64,000 nt of DNA, taken from positions 310,001 through 374,000 of the forward strand of contig NZ_JAFIBY010000003.1 of the NCBI RefSeq assembly GCF_017832355.1, given 5' to 3'. The notes under the pieces were generated by a model that was not told the DNA's origin, ran no database searches, and saw nothing but the letters and a program-made list of their open reading frames with translations. Each line of letters starts with the position of its first letter. Position 1 is the stretch's first letter. Source of the DNA: Serratia sp. PL17 (GTDB lineage: Bacteria > Pseudomonadota > Gammaproteobacteria > Enterobacterales > Enterobacteriaceae). Of the stretch, positions 35,176-44,463 are shown piece by piece. Both the position numbers and the translations under genes were made by a program.

Positions 35176-35656
35176 GGTTTTTTCTCCGTCAGTAGTGTGA
35201 ATTTCGTCTTCGTATCGCCTGACGGTTCGCTTTCCCGGCATCGTTCCGGCCTGCAAGGGCGCAGAATGCGTGCTATTTACCCTTGCGGGACGGGTTGTGT
35301 TGGGAAACGATTAGCCGGAAGCTGATACGGGAACGAAAAGCACACGGAAGGAAAAGATATGACCTACATAGCCGGGCGTAGCGCCCCTTGGTCCGCAGCG
35401 GTGAAATGGATTGAAGGTTGTGGTTTAGGAATTGAATTTAACTGTATAACTTCAGACCTGATATAGCAGTGTTCTGAGGTAGAACACACTCAAATCTGGC
35501 TTTCTGCTTTGAGCTAGAAGCGGAAGTTCGCACATAGTTGTAATACTAACGTTGTCACGTTGGGATCCACGGGAAGTGGGTCAATTGGTCTACTATCGAC
35601 TTATCCTCAATTTCACTTTTACAGTTTAATTGCACAATTTACTCCTTAGCCCCGCG
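35176..35656. other. Intergenic region, nuclease-NTPase gene / ardC
   Basis: About 480 bp without a gene. It contains the ardC promoter region, a small GC hairpin near 35377 (GGGCGTAGCGCCC) and, at 35510-35528, TGAGCTAGAAGCGGAAGTT, a motif that recurs at other defence-module edges (38759, 45014, 49364). Confidence 0.4.
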
Positions 35657-38614
35657 TCAAATTTCTATTTCTGGCGGTTCTTCACCGAATATTTCAATCC
35701 ATTCTGACTGCCAAGTGCTGCTCAGTGAAAACTTCCTGAACTTAGGATGCAAATCCGTCCTAATCAGCAACCATTTCTGTTTGATTAGAGAGTTAGAACG
35801 CAGCGCGCGTGAAACATTATTTGTATATTTTTTATTGTCATCATTTACTATGTGATCGTTAATTGTTTCTGTAATCTGAGTTCCAATGCTGGTCTCAAAA
35901 CCAAGATAGGATCGTATCACCAGGGCGACAAAGATGAGAGGGATATACTCACTTCCGCAGGACATGACACTTTCAAGAGATAATGGCTTGAATGAAGGCG
36001 GGATGTCTATCTCTTCACCAGATGCGCAGTCTTTTTCAATTCCATCGCCGAAATCGAAGGATAAATTACCGTAATCGCTTTTCTCACGGTTAGCGGTAAA
36101 CTCATCGTTGTTACCTATGTTACGACTGAACGATGCCACCAGTCGGCTTATACTTTTTTCCGTCAAGAGTACGTCTGTTTGAGTTCTCAGTAATGATAAA
36201 GTCAGTTTTTCTCTTAAATACTCTGATGACAGATATTTTGATATTATAACTGGTATCTGACTTTCTTCGACCAGATCAATAATTTCATGATTGGTGTTAA
36301 TACTCTTATCATTATAAATCGCATTAATCAGTCTGGTGAGTTCTTGTTTTGCTTCGTTATAGGGCTTTTTTTCATGGAAAGGCAAATAAAGAGATGTTAA
36401 AGACAGGTAAATTGATGTATGGCAGATATCGAGTATCAAACAAGTGCCTAAAGGCGATATACGAAACGTATGGGCCGAGCTGACGGTGTACTCTATGTTG
36501 AAGTCGCTGTCAGAGGGTAGTTCAATACATTCAATAATCCTTTCTTTAACCGAACTCTCAATTGCTTTGCTAATCCAGTCTTTTTTATAACCATAAAGTG
36601 ATGCGAACCGGATTATCCTTTCAAGGCTAATTCCTTTTGCAATTTCGCCGGGGGAAACAGCATCATTCAGAAAATAGAGTATTCTTAACTTCAGGAAGTA
36701 GCACTGGTTTACGTTCTGATAGGGCAGGTAAACATTCGGTATATATGCTTTTTCCGTGTGATCGGGATGGTAGGTGAGCGTGGAGATAACATCCTTTTTA
36801 CGCCATGCTGATTCGTTTCCCAATTGGTAGTGTACGTGTTTAATCAATTGATAAAAGTTTCTGATATTATGCCAAGACACGGAAGATAATATTTCCAGAA
36901 TGGGCATACTCTCATTCGACAGTTGAAGATTTTTCCTCAGCACATCAGCGTAGAAATTCATTTTACCCAAGAAATCTTGAAGCTGATATTTTTTTCTCCA
37001 GTCTCTCATCCTAAAGTCTTCACTAAGACATTCTTTAATATACTTTATCCTAGTCGAAATTAGTTTGTTAAAGTCCGGTGATTTGAGATGAATGATCTTG
37101 TCTTCTGGCCTAACGTCCAGAAAGCCTTTATCTTTATTCTTAAAAAAGGTGAACTCCCTGAGTGTGATGATGACTGTTGCACCCGATGCTTGGGTTATTA
37201 AATGAGATAAAGCATAAATTTCCTCTTGAAACGATTCAGAAGCTCGGTCGACATTATCAATAACAATAATAACACTTTTATTTTCCTTGACACGTTTTTG
37301 GAATATATTTAATACTAGACTCTGCCGGTTGGCGCTTTCCTTTTCCAGTAGTTCAGCTTCTTTCACCATAAACATTTCTGGATTTTTGGAAAATATATCC
37401 TTGTAGGGGCCGTTTTTTAACACTTTAATTTCATGCGCAAATGTGATACGTAGTGCATCTAATGTAAACTCGCTTTCATACTCGTTTTTTATCTTGTCAT
37501 GCAGATAATTGAATACGATGTTTTTCACATCAATGCTATGTTTTGATACGTCATTTATCAAATCTATGATGATTGGGGTTGCATATATGTTCTTTTGCTG
37601 TCTTGCTTCTACTAAACATTTAGTCACCAGAGTGGTCTTTCCACATCCAACGGCACCAGTAATGATGATAACTTTACCAGTATGATGCTCCAGGATGAAT
37701 TCTTTCCCTTCAGAAGGTGAGAGATCTAACGCATCATTAGGAAGAAAACTGGGTTTTGAATCTTTTAACGCTCTTTTTATTTCTCCTTTAAACTGATCCA
37801 ACTTAGAGTCACTGACAAAGCAGTGCTCCAGCATTTTTCGCTGATTTTTCTCTGTTATCTGAGAGAAAAAGTTTTCATAAAAATCATCGATCCATTGATT
37901 ATCTTTGTTACTATCCCAAATGAAATCATGAACATGATCTTTTAGCATGTAACACACTTCTGACGGTACATGATTCAGTTCTGAGAGATAGCTGTCCAGA
38001 TTATTCTTTTCTGTGCTCTCCCTAGAGATGAGGTTATACATGAGATCAAACGAAAACTCATCTCCAAAGATATTCCCAAAATAAACGCCTTTCATCGAGT
38101 CAGTTGTTTTACCTGCTTTTGGCAGCATTGGGCAAACAAACCACTCTGCACCATTTGTGATCAATGCATACTGAACCGCTTTTTCGACACAGTATCTTTG
38201 TGCCTGATCGATCACCTCAGAGATTTTCTTATTGAATGCTTTTTTAAGATAGGCGACAGAGTATTCGTTCAAAGTTAAGGTGTTTTTGGGGAGTCCGAAG
38301 GTCACGCCGATTTTTTTGGCTTCAACCACAAGGCGAGGCGTTCTTTCCGTACTCAGTATATAATCGGCATATCCCGCTGTTCTGCAATACGCTTCCGGCG
38401 TAAATTCTTCTTTATTCCAACCCAGTATATTCAGGATCTCATCTATCACCAGTAAGCGGCTTTCAGCTTCATTTGCTTCAAAAAGAATATCTTTTCGGGC
38501 AATATACCGTTCCTGAACTTCCTTAAATTTTTCGAAAGCCTTTTCTCTGCTCATACTTAGCCCCAATAAGAGTATTGAAAATTTCTGATCCGTGGCGCTT
38601 ATCTCAATGTTCAT
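35657..38614 (-). CDS. Putative defence protein: HsdR-N-like nuclease fused to a P-loop NTPase
   Basis: 985 residues, AT-rich compared with its neighbours. The N-terminal domain (about 45-160) has a PD-(D/E)XK nuclease site: Asp84 in GYADYIL and Glu98-x-Lys100 in LVVEAKK, as in the N-terminal domain of type I restriction R subunits. A P-loop NTPase follows: Walker A TGAVGCGKTTL (about 318-326), Walker B SVIIVIDNVDRAS (about 450), then VIITLREF as in STAND/KAP-type NTPases. The C-terminal about 450 residues look helical and have no motif I know; in STAND defence proteins this part senses phage products. A start at 38554 (MSREKAF) is an alternative. Avs-like logic is inference; this is not a named Avs protein to my knowledge. 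Confidence 0.72.
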   Translation of the reverse strand: MNIEISATDQKFSILLLGLSMSREKAFEKFKEVQERYIARKDILFEANEAESRLLVIDEILNILGWNKEEFTPEAYCRTAGYADYILSTERTPRLVVEAKKIGVTFGLPKNTLTLNEYSVAYLKKAFNKKISEVIDQAQRYCVEKAVQYALITNGAEWFVCPMLPKAGKTTDSMKGVYFGNIFGDEFSFDLMYNLISRESTEKNNLDSYLSELNHVPSEVCYMLKDHVHDFIWDSNKDNQWIDDFYENFFSQITEKNQRKMLEHCFVSDSKLDQFKGEIKRALKDSKPSFLPNDALDLSPSEGKEFILEHHTGKVIIITGAVGCGKTTLVTKCLVEARQQKNIYATPIIIDLINDVSKHSIDVKNIVFNYLHDKIKNEYESEFTLDALRITFAHEIKVLKNGPYKDIFSKNPEMFMVKEAELLEKESANRQSLVLNIFQKRVKENKSVIIVIDNVDRASESFQEEIYALSHLITQASGATVIITLREFTFFKNKDKGFLDVRPEDKIIHLKSPDFNKLISTRIKYIKECLSEDFRMRDWRKKYQLQDFLGKMNFYADVLRKNLQLSNESMPILEILSSVSWHNIRNFYQLIKHVHYQLGNESAWRKKDVISTLTYHPDHTEKAYIPNVYLPYQNVNQCYFLKLRILYFLNDAVSPGEIAKGISLERIIRFASLYGYKKDWISKAIESSVKERIIECIELPSDSDFNIEYTVSSAHTFRISPLGTCLILDICHTSIYLSLTSLYLPFHEKKPYNEAKQELTRLINAIYNDKSINTNHEIIDLVEESQIPVIISKYLSSEYLREKLTLSLLRTQTDVLLTEKSISRLVASFSRNIGNNDEFTANREKSDYGNLSFDFGDGIEKDCASGEEIDIPPSFKPLSLESVMSCGSEYIPLIFVALVIRSYLGFETSIGTQITETINDHIVNDDNKKYTNNVSRALRSNSLIKQKWLLIRTDLHPKFRKFSLSSTWQSEWIEIFGEEPPEIEI

Positions 38615-38812
38615 GCTTTTCTGTTTGATTTATAACCTGTTATCGCATCTTTCGGAGACAACTGAAATAGGGATGACATCATTTTTTATGAGTAATCCTG
38701 CATTCATGGCAAATCAGGGCTGACATACTTCCCTTTGGTTAGTACAGACCATTTTAGAAACTTCCGCTACTGGCACTTTGCAACCAGTTACCATGAGCAT
38801 TTATTCATAAAC

Positions 38813-38851
38813 TGCCGGGATACACACTGCTTAAAGCAATCTATCCCGGCA
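38813..38851. terminator. Hairpin, possible terminator of the decayed gene
   Basis: TGCCGGGATA and TATCCCGGCA form perfect 10-bp arms with a 19-nt loop, 35 bp beyond the stop codon of the remnant at 38886 on the minus strand. Confidence 0.45.
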
Positions 38852-38885
38852 CGGTGTGCTAGCCGTTAATCAGACGGGCTATTAA

Positions 38886-39076
38886 CTATGAGCCCTTAGT
38901 CATATCAGACAGGCGGATATTGTCATGTACCGAAAGGATCAGAATATAGCGGATGAATGCCATTGCATTAGGCAGCTTGTCATCCTCAGGATGATCCTCT
39001 GCGAAAACCGGATATCATGCGATGGGTTTTAGCTCATAGCGGTAAGGATCGGTATCCGGTTTGGTAAATGGCCGTC
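38886..39076 (-). pseudogene. Remnant of an unidentified gene with in-frame stop
   Basis: One frame on the minus strand reads RPFTKPDTDPYRYELKPIA, then a TGA stop, then YPVFAEDHPEDDKLPNAMAF and IRYILILSVHDNIRLSDMTK before a final TAG. Both halves look protein-like, with acidic and hydrophobic blocks, and share a frame. It therefore seems to be the 3' end of a gene inactivated by a nonsense change and 5' loss. I cannot name the family. Confidence 0.4.
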
Positions 39077-39529
39077 CTAATCGCAGTCAGCACTACTCTG
39101 TTCATGCGCTTTCAGCAACCCTGTGAAAACCAAAAGCAAGAGGTTCACGTGGTGTTCATAGTGACTAATGCGCCCTGTTTACACACATTGCTGGCATCAA
39201 TCTCCGTGGCCAATCCCACTGTCAGGATTAGGATGAGGGGTCGACGGAGTCATCGGGTGCTGACGCACCGGTTATTCCTGTAATCCTGCGTTTTCTCTTT
39301 CCGGAAAGCGATTTTATAAGCGGGTGTGGTTTGTGTTAAGCCCCTTAACGGGAGATATCGTTCATGGAGTCAATGCTTCAGTTACTTCACTTACTATGGC
39401 TCCTTCGGCTCGCTGGCAAGTCGGATCGTCAGCCCGACTGCGCTAAACGGTAGAGCGGTAAGCTCCGTCGGACCAGTGGCGTTCCGGACCTGACAGCCGG
39501 GGTCTAATGGAGTACTACGGGAACAGACA

Positions 39530-40024
39530 TTAAATCAGCATCTCTCGCAATCTGATGGGAGAGTCTCCCCGGGGGAATACACTAGCGCTCAGACTGTAAG
39601 ATCCTGTCGGGTCCCCTCCTAGTATAATCATTATAGGCTCAAGGCACTGATAACCAGGTGTTGCTGCAATGCTTGTCATGGACATGAGGTCATCACGACT
39701 GGGCTCGGGTGATCCCCCTGGATGGAAATGCCACTCACCAACGTAATACAGTCCCGTTTTCCAGCGGGCACGAAGTATAGATCTCAGACCTTTGACACCT
39801 CGCTGAAATGTCGTCCGGCCAGCGAGTGAATCTGCAGGCCGTGTCGTGGCCTCCTCGATCATGGCCGTCGAACTGTCCTCACTGTATGAGCCAATCAAAA
39901 TACCGCCTGTTTCATTCACACCGGCTTTGAGACATTCGGAAACCATCTGATTAATGGTTGAGGAGCTAAGGACGACCGTATAGGTCGCCCCATCACTGGA
40001 AAAAGTCACATCTTTAATACTCAT
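39530..40024 (-). CDS. cap3: CBASS Cap3, JAB/JAMM isopeptidase
   Basis: 164 residues. The JAMM zinc-protease motif is complete: Glu in NETGGILIG, then GEWHFHPGGSPEPSRDD (H-x-H-P-x7-S-x2-D). In type II CBASS, Cap3 removes the CD-NTase from the targets to which Cap2 has joined it. The start MSIKDVTF lies inside the last codons of cap2 (11-base overlap); longer in-frame starts would overlap cap2 by more than 130 bases. It is the last gene of the leftward operon cap4-cdnD-cap2-cap3. Confidence 0.92.
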   Translation of the reverse strand: MSIKDVTFSSDGATYTVVLSSSTINQMVSECLKAGVNETGGILIGSYSEDSSTAMIEEATTRPADSLAGRTTFQRGVKGLRSILRARWKTGLYYVGEWHFHPGGSPEPSRDDLMSMTSIAATPGYQCLEPIMIILGGDPTGSYSLSASVFPRGDSPIRLREMLI

Positions 40025-41816
40025 GCGGTTCTCGCTCGACAGTGCCATCAGGCATCTGCTTAAAATATTCATAGATTCTCCCTGGCGCACTGACCACCCT
40101 GCAGATGAACTTTGTTCCAACGGCCGCCCATAACTGTACGTCATCGGCACGGGCCGGAAAGACGGGATGCCAGCAACCGATCCCTTCTATTCTGGCCTCA
40201 TCCATGTCGATTTCAGGTGACGCCGAGTCGTCGAAGCGGCTGGAAGCATCCGTAACAGGAAAAGTTGTTTCACTGGCAGCAAAGGCAAATAAACCTTCTG
40301 CTCGCCATGTCATAGCCAGACTGATAAATATTTTTTCACTTTGCCAGTCAAATGCCGCCAATGCATTAAGAACACCATCATCACCGGTACAATCAATGAT
40401 GACGTCATACTTACGCAGTGAGCATTTTGCAACCTCACTATCAGGGGGAAAGGCGGTGCTGAATGAACGCGCACTCGCGTCAGGCAGAATGCGATTCAAA
40501 TGTTCGACAAGCGCAGACGCTTTGTTATGCCCAACTGACGTCATCGTCAGGGAGTGGCGGCTCAGATTTCCGGCCTGTAGAAGGTCTGCGTCCAGAATGC
40601 CCTGTCTGACAACACCAATGCGCATAAGGTTTTCTGCAATCATACTGCCCAGTGAGCCTGCGCCGATTATCAGCACCTTTTTGCTGCGGATGTCGTTGGC
40701 TGCTTCGCCCCGCGTTCTGAGCTGGTCAGCAGCCCAGTTTTGTGTCCGCACCCACCGGATGGGGTCCTGTGAAGCTGGCTGTTCGCGATCCCATGCTCTT
40801 CGATTCCGTTCCGTTGGGCGGAATCCAGGGCGTTTCGTCATTTCATCACTGAGGCCCGTTAAACGCAGAGCCAGCCAGTGGATGCGTGCTGGAGCATCTC
40901 CAACTTTGTTTTCCAGCGGGAAGCCCAGCAAGAACAATCCGGGCATGCGTTGCTTCCGTTGGGCTCTGACAGAACGGCCAATATCCGAAAAGAGATCCGG
41001 CAATGATATCCCGCATTGCTCGAAGCACTGGCTCAGTTCCTGCCACGTTCTCGGTGCCTGCCAGGGGGACAGAACGGGGAGAGTGGGCAAAATAGACCAC
41101 ACTGCGTTTGTTGTTCTCGCGCATTTACGCATAAACGGAGACCATTTGGTTGCCCGGATAAGCTTTCCCTTGTTATCAAAAAACTCACGTAAAAAGCGGG
41201 TCCTGTGCGCGCTGGACAATCCACTGCTGCTCGCAAACCCCCATTCTCCTGTTTTTGATGCCCAGAAAGGCAGGTCATCCATCTGTTCGCTAAAACCGAT
41301 CACGGCAAAGGGCGACTGTTCAGGGAAGGCGGGTAACTCAACTGCATCCCCCGTTATGGTCAGTTTATCCTGAGCAGCAGCGTCAATCCACAGCAGCAAC
41401 CTGCTGAGTCGCCAGCTAATTCTGTCGTGTAAAGCTTCAGGTTCCTGACCCCATAAGTTACGACCAAATGCGGCTGGCGTGTTCTCAAGGCAGGGATTTC
41501 CTGATGTCCATGCGCGGGGAGACGCATCGGAAAAGTTGTAGTTTTGGTGCTGAAAAGTTACCGATATACCTTCCGATTTATCGGGATAAACCTCTACACG
41601 TATCTGGGCCTCTTCCTGCCAGAGCACCAGATGCCAAACGCTGTTGTCTGGCATAAACCGGGATGCTGGTACGGAAAGCTCTGCGGTGAATTTAAGCGAC
41701 CATCTTTTATCAGCAGAGAGCACCCAAGCATTGTTCGTCCGCATCCTTAAATCATTATTGATAAGGGTGAAAACTGCCTGCAGCTCTGCTGGAACCTGCT
41801 GAACGATTGTTCTCAA
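40014..41816 (-). CDS. cap2: CBASS Cap2, E2-E1 ubiquitin-transfer-like enzyme
   Basis: 600 residues. An N-terminal E2-like domain carries Cys109 in SGNPCLENT. A linker leads to an E1/ThiF domain with the ATP-binding VLIIGAGSLGSMIAENLMRIG (shown in part), RHSLTMTSVGHNKA, IDCTGDDGVLN and Cys548 in GIGCWHP. Cys109 and Cys548 are the positions I recall for the catalytic cysteines of Enterobacter cloacae Cap2. It attaches the C-terminus of the CD-NTase to cellular targets and so primes it. Overlaps cdnD by 4 bases and cap3 by 11. Confidence 0.94.
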   Translation of the reverse strand: MRTIVQQVPAELQAVFTLINNDLRMRTNNAWVLSADKRWSLKFTAELSVPASRFMPDNSVWHLVLWQEEAQIRVEVYPDKSEGISVTFQHQNYNFSDASPRAWTSGNPCLENTPAAFGRNLWGQEPEALHDRISWRLSRLLLWIDAAAQDKLTITGDAVELPAFPEQSPFAVIGFSEQMDDLPFWASKTGEWGFASSSGLSSAHRTRFLREFFDNKGKLIRATKWSPFMRKCARTTNAVWSILPTLPVLSPWQAPRTWQELSQCFEQCGISLPDLFSDIGRSVRAQRKQRMPGLFLLGFPLENKVGDAPARIHWLALRLTGLSDEMTKRPGFRPTERNRRAWDREQPASQDPIRWVRTQNWAADQLRTRGEAANDIRSKKVLIIGAGSLGSMIAENLMRIGVVRQGILDADLLQAGNLSRHSLTMTSVGHNKASALVEHLNRILPDASARSFSTAFPPDSEVAKCSLRKYDVIIDCTGDDGVLNALAAFDWQSEKIFISLAMTWRAEGLFAFAASETTFPVTDASSRFDDSASPEIDMDEARIEGIGCWHPVFPARADDVQLWAAVGTKFICRVVSAPGRIYEYFKQMPDGTVEREPHEY

Positions 41817-42958
41817 GCGAAGCGTCCGGTTTTCTGTGGTTCTGCTGGTTTACTTGGCGCTGTAAATCCAGCATTGCGGTCGCCGCCCTGAGGTCCGGGC
41901 ACTGGAAACTTGGAGCCGAACAGCTGGCGCCAGAGTTCTGCGCTTTCTTTAGGATCCTGAGACGCCAGCGCGTTACGGGCAATTTCCGCCGCACCCGCAA
42001 TACCCTCATAAAATGAACAAAAATCCTCAGCCGATAAGCGCGCCATCACGTCATGTTCTTCAACCCCGTGATCCGGTAAACACGGCTTGGCTTTCTGATT
42101 GTAAATGGCTGCCCAGCGGGACAGAAAAGTGTCCATCAGCTGAACCAGACCTTTGCCCATTGAGGTGGTACCATCATCCAGCGCGTTACCAATCAGATGC
42201 TCCAGGGGATAGCCTTTAGGGTATTTAGGAAGGTTTTCGCTGTTCTGCTGTCGCCACCATTTCACCGCCCTGACGAGGTTGATGTAGTGGCCGTTGCAAA
42301 CGCGATTTTTCTCAGCGGTCCATCGGATCTGCGCGAGCGGATGCGTCCTACCCCACTCGTTCTTGTCCCTGTCAGGAAGCACTAACGGGTGGGCTTTCCA
42401 TTCTGAAGCGGGGGCGTCTTCAACCTGGGCTCCGTTAGCTTCATACAATCCACCCATTATGGGGGCCCAGCTTTTGTTCAGGCGCCAGTCAATTTGCTCT
42501 TCCAGAGAGTTAACCGTCAGAACTGACTCTGACTTATAGAGCTGCTCAAGATAGTTTTTTTCTGCGCCTGACTCTGGAATGGCAGTGATCACAAGGTCCA
42601 GTTCGACGTACGAGAGGGTGATACCAAAGGAGCGTCCCTGAGGTTCCCATTTCCCCGGGTAATATTTGTCGAGGAATGGGATGAACAGATCCATTGCATC
42701 AGTGGGTGGCATCCGGGTATGGTCAAGGTTGGTCACCACGACAATATCAACATCAGGGCGCTTATCGCCCAGCGGACGGATTGCCGTTGAACGACGAATA
42801 CTGCCCTGCAGAAACGTCGATACAACGATATCTTTGAGTAGATCGAAATTTTTCAGGCGCTCGCGAAGCGTCCTTGCGCCGCTTTTCCAGTCTTCCTTCT
42901 GCTTATCTGTCGGCCTAATGTTTGCTAAGAATTCGCTGAACTGTGGTTGAAGTTCCAT
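41813..42958 (-). CDS. cdnD: CBASS CD-NTase, clade D (cyclic-trinucleotide synthase)
   Basis: 381 residues. The polymerase-beta-like site is intact: QGSIRRSTAIRP, the metal-binding pair Asp69-Val-Asp71 in RPDVDIVVV, and LDLVITAIP for the third acid. The sequence and length fit my memory of E. cloacae CdnD02, which makes 3',3',3'-cyclic AMP-AMP-GMP; the same product is expected. It ends KTGRFA, a free C-terminus of the kind Cap2 conjugates. It lies between cap4 (5-bp gap) and cap2 (4-base overlap). Confidence 0.94.
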   Translation of the reverse strand: MELQPQFSEFLANIRPTDKQKEDWKSGARTLRERLKNFDLLKDIVVSTFLQGSIRRSTAIRPLGDKRPDVDIVVVTNLDHTRMPPTDAMDLFIPFLDKYYPGKWEPQGRSFGITLSYVELDLVITAIPESGAEKNYLEQLYKSESVLTVNSLEEQIDWRLNKSWAPIMGGLYEANGAQVEDAPASEWKAHPLVLPDRDKNEWGRTHPLAQIRWTAEKNRVCNGHYINLVRAVKWWRQQNSENLPKYPKGYPLEHLIGNALDDGTTSMGKGLVQLMDTFLSRWAAIYNQKAKPCLPDHGVEEHDVMARLSAEDFCSFYEGIAGAAEIARNALASQDPKESAELWRQLFGSKFPVPGPQGGDRNAGFTAPSKPAEPQKTGRFA

Positions 42959-42963
42959 GGTGA

Positions 42964-44463
42964 TTAAACCTTAAATGAAGGAAGGTAAGAGCCATCTCGC
43001 TGGCGTTGAAAGTCAAACTCGTAAAAGATGCATGTACCCAGAAAATCGGTGTGCTGGCCAAGATAAAAATTAACGGCATTTGGCGCAGCGCTGAAAATAT
43101 GCAGACTTGCTTCAACAGGTAAATCTGCATCCGTGACAGCATCGGATATCTGTTCGGCAAGCGCTACGGCATGTGAACCGTTTTTCACCGCACGTGGCCC
43201 ACATCCGTTTGCGGGGGTGGCGTGAATGATCCGTCCTATGTCAGGCTGATTTGCGAGTATGTACGCGCGTGCTTTTGGCAGTGCATTTCTCGCCATGCTG
43301 AGCACTAAAGCAACATGACTACCGCTTCCGACAGTCTCGGTCTCGATAACCGCATCAGGTTCATTGTGCGGTTCGTTTTCAGACCAGATGGAGTCACCCG
43401 ACCTTCCTTTCTGGACCAGCTCTATTTCCACACCTGACTTGTGACCGATACATTTGCCGGCAAGCAAAGCAATTGAGCTGTGGGTATGCAGATACAGTCG
43501 CACTTTACGCTCCGTCTGTCTGATACCTGTCAGGAAGGTTTCTATTTGGGGCTTAATAACATCATTCCACGCAATGCCAGGGGAGGGAAAACGACCATCG
43601 AACAGTGAGAGAAGGGAGAGAGTATGTTCCGGAAGCGCATCCATGATTTCCAGTGGTCCATCACTGAAAGAGCGCAGCGCAACACTTCTGAACTTTTCAG
43701 GTGGTTCGGGCCTGAGCCAGTTCTCTTCTAAGCACAGGGCTGTGAATTGTTCTCGTGTAAAGCTATAACGTTCCTGACTGCGTAATGCACGCGCAGCTGC
43801 ATCGAACTGGAAGTCAGAACTGGTTTCGCAGGTAATCAGGCCAATGATCTGGAAGCAGGTATTAACTTTTTCACGCATCGCTTCAAGCGTGGGCTGTGAT
43901 TGGTGGATGTGAAACCCTGTCAGTACCTGCTCTAGCTCCTGGTCTGTGGCAAGCTTGAGATGTTCACGCCAAAGCTTGCGAACCTTTCCCTTTCGGCTCC
44001 TGTCAGTCGTGCCATCGAACAGCTTATCGAGTCGTAAGGAGCCATCCACATTGCTGATTATCTCACCAAGCGGGTCTTCATCAATAATTCGGTCTGTCGT
44101 AACAAGATTAAAAGCAGAGTTGGCAGGCACGGTACTCTTTGCCTGTTGTAGCCTTTCAAGGATTGAGAAGGTCTCAGCGCCAATGAAGGCCGGATCAATC
44201 AAGTCTTCGAAACCAAAACTTGTAGCCTGTGTAACGTGAAACTTGATTTGATAGTAATCGGCTTGAATCCGCTCGGGCCCAGTGCTGCGGCGGGGAGGGT
44301 TATAACGTGTAATTACGTCATCAAAGGCTTTAGGGCCGTCGGCCTCATAGGACACTTCTGCGACAAAATCCTGTTGAGGATTTTTAAGCCGGGATGCCTG
44401 AATCCAGAAATATCGAGCCTGATAATCATGACCGTGCCAGTTTGCCAACACAGCAGTCGCCAT
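42964..44463 (-). CDS. cap4: CBASS effector Cap4 (nuclease-SAVED)
   Basis: 499 residues from ATG 44463, fixed by GGGAGGAATCTT. The N-terminal DUF4297-like endonuclease has the Q-x-K form of the PD-(D/E)XK site at YYQIKFHV (Lys74, as I recall for Cap4). The C-terminal SAVED domain (about 350-499) includes GSGSHVALVLSMARNALPKA, IHATPANGCGPRAV, ANAVNFYLG-like and LGTCIFYEFDFQRQRDG. Binding of the cyclic trinucleotide makes SAVED assemble and turns on DNA degradation, killing the infected cell. First gene of the operon. Confidence 0.93.
   Translation of the reverse strand: MATAVLANWHGHDYQARYFWIQASRLKNPQQDFVAEVSYEADGPKAFDDVITRYNPPRRSTGPERIQADYYQIKFHVTQATSFGFEDLIDPAFIGAETFSILERLQQAKSTVPANSAFNLVTTDRIIDEDPLGEIISNVDGSLRLDKLFDGTTDRSRKGKVRKLWREHLKLATDQELEQVLTGFHIHQSQPTLEAMREKVNTCFQIIGLITCETSSDFQFDAAARALRSQERYSFTREQFTALCLEENWLRPEPPEKFRSVALRSFSDGPLEIMDALPEHTLSLLSLFDGRFPSPGIAWNDVIKPQIETFLTGIRQTERKVRLYLHTHSSIALLAGKCIGHKSGVEIELVQKGRSGDSIWSENEPHNEPDAVIETETVGSGSHVALVLSMARNALPKARAYILANQPDIGRIIHATPANGCGPRAVKNGSHAVALAEQISDAVTDADLPVEASLHIFSAAPNAVNFYLGQHTDFLGTCIFYEFDFQRQRDGSYLPSFKV

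Larger units (their letters stand above)
38615..39529. other. Degraded stretch between the nuclease-NTPase gene and CBASS
   Basis: About 915 bp with no intact gene. It holds the inverted motif copy at 38759-38776, a 10-bp-arm hairpin (TGCCGGGATA at 38813 with TATCCCGGCA at 38842), a pseudogene remnant at 38886-39076, and near 39400-39510 a GC-rich segment related to one at 44800-44875. Confidence 0.45.

Noticed and set aside
34231-35256. Longer start for ardC
   Set aside because: The extra 27 residues are basic and lack a ribosome site; GGAG is correctly placed for the ATG at 35175.
39068-39283. Rightward 71-codon open frame in the gap between the nuclease-NTPase gene and CBASS
   Set aside because: No ribosome site and no protein-like pattern; it overlaps a more convincing gene remnant on the other strand.
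40105-41373. Rightward 422-codon open frame opposite cap2
   Set aside because: It is antisense to a conserved enzyme with intact catalytic residues and has a low-complexity, Ser/Arg-rich composition typical of a shadow frame.
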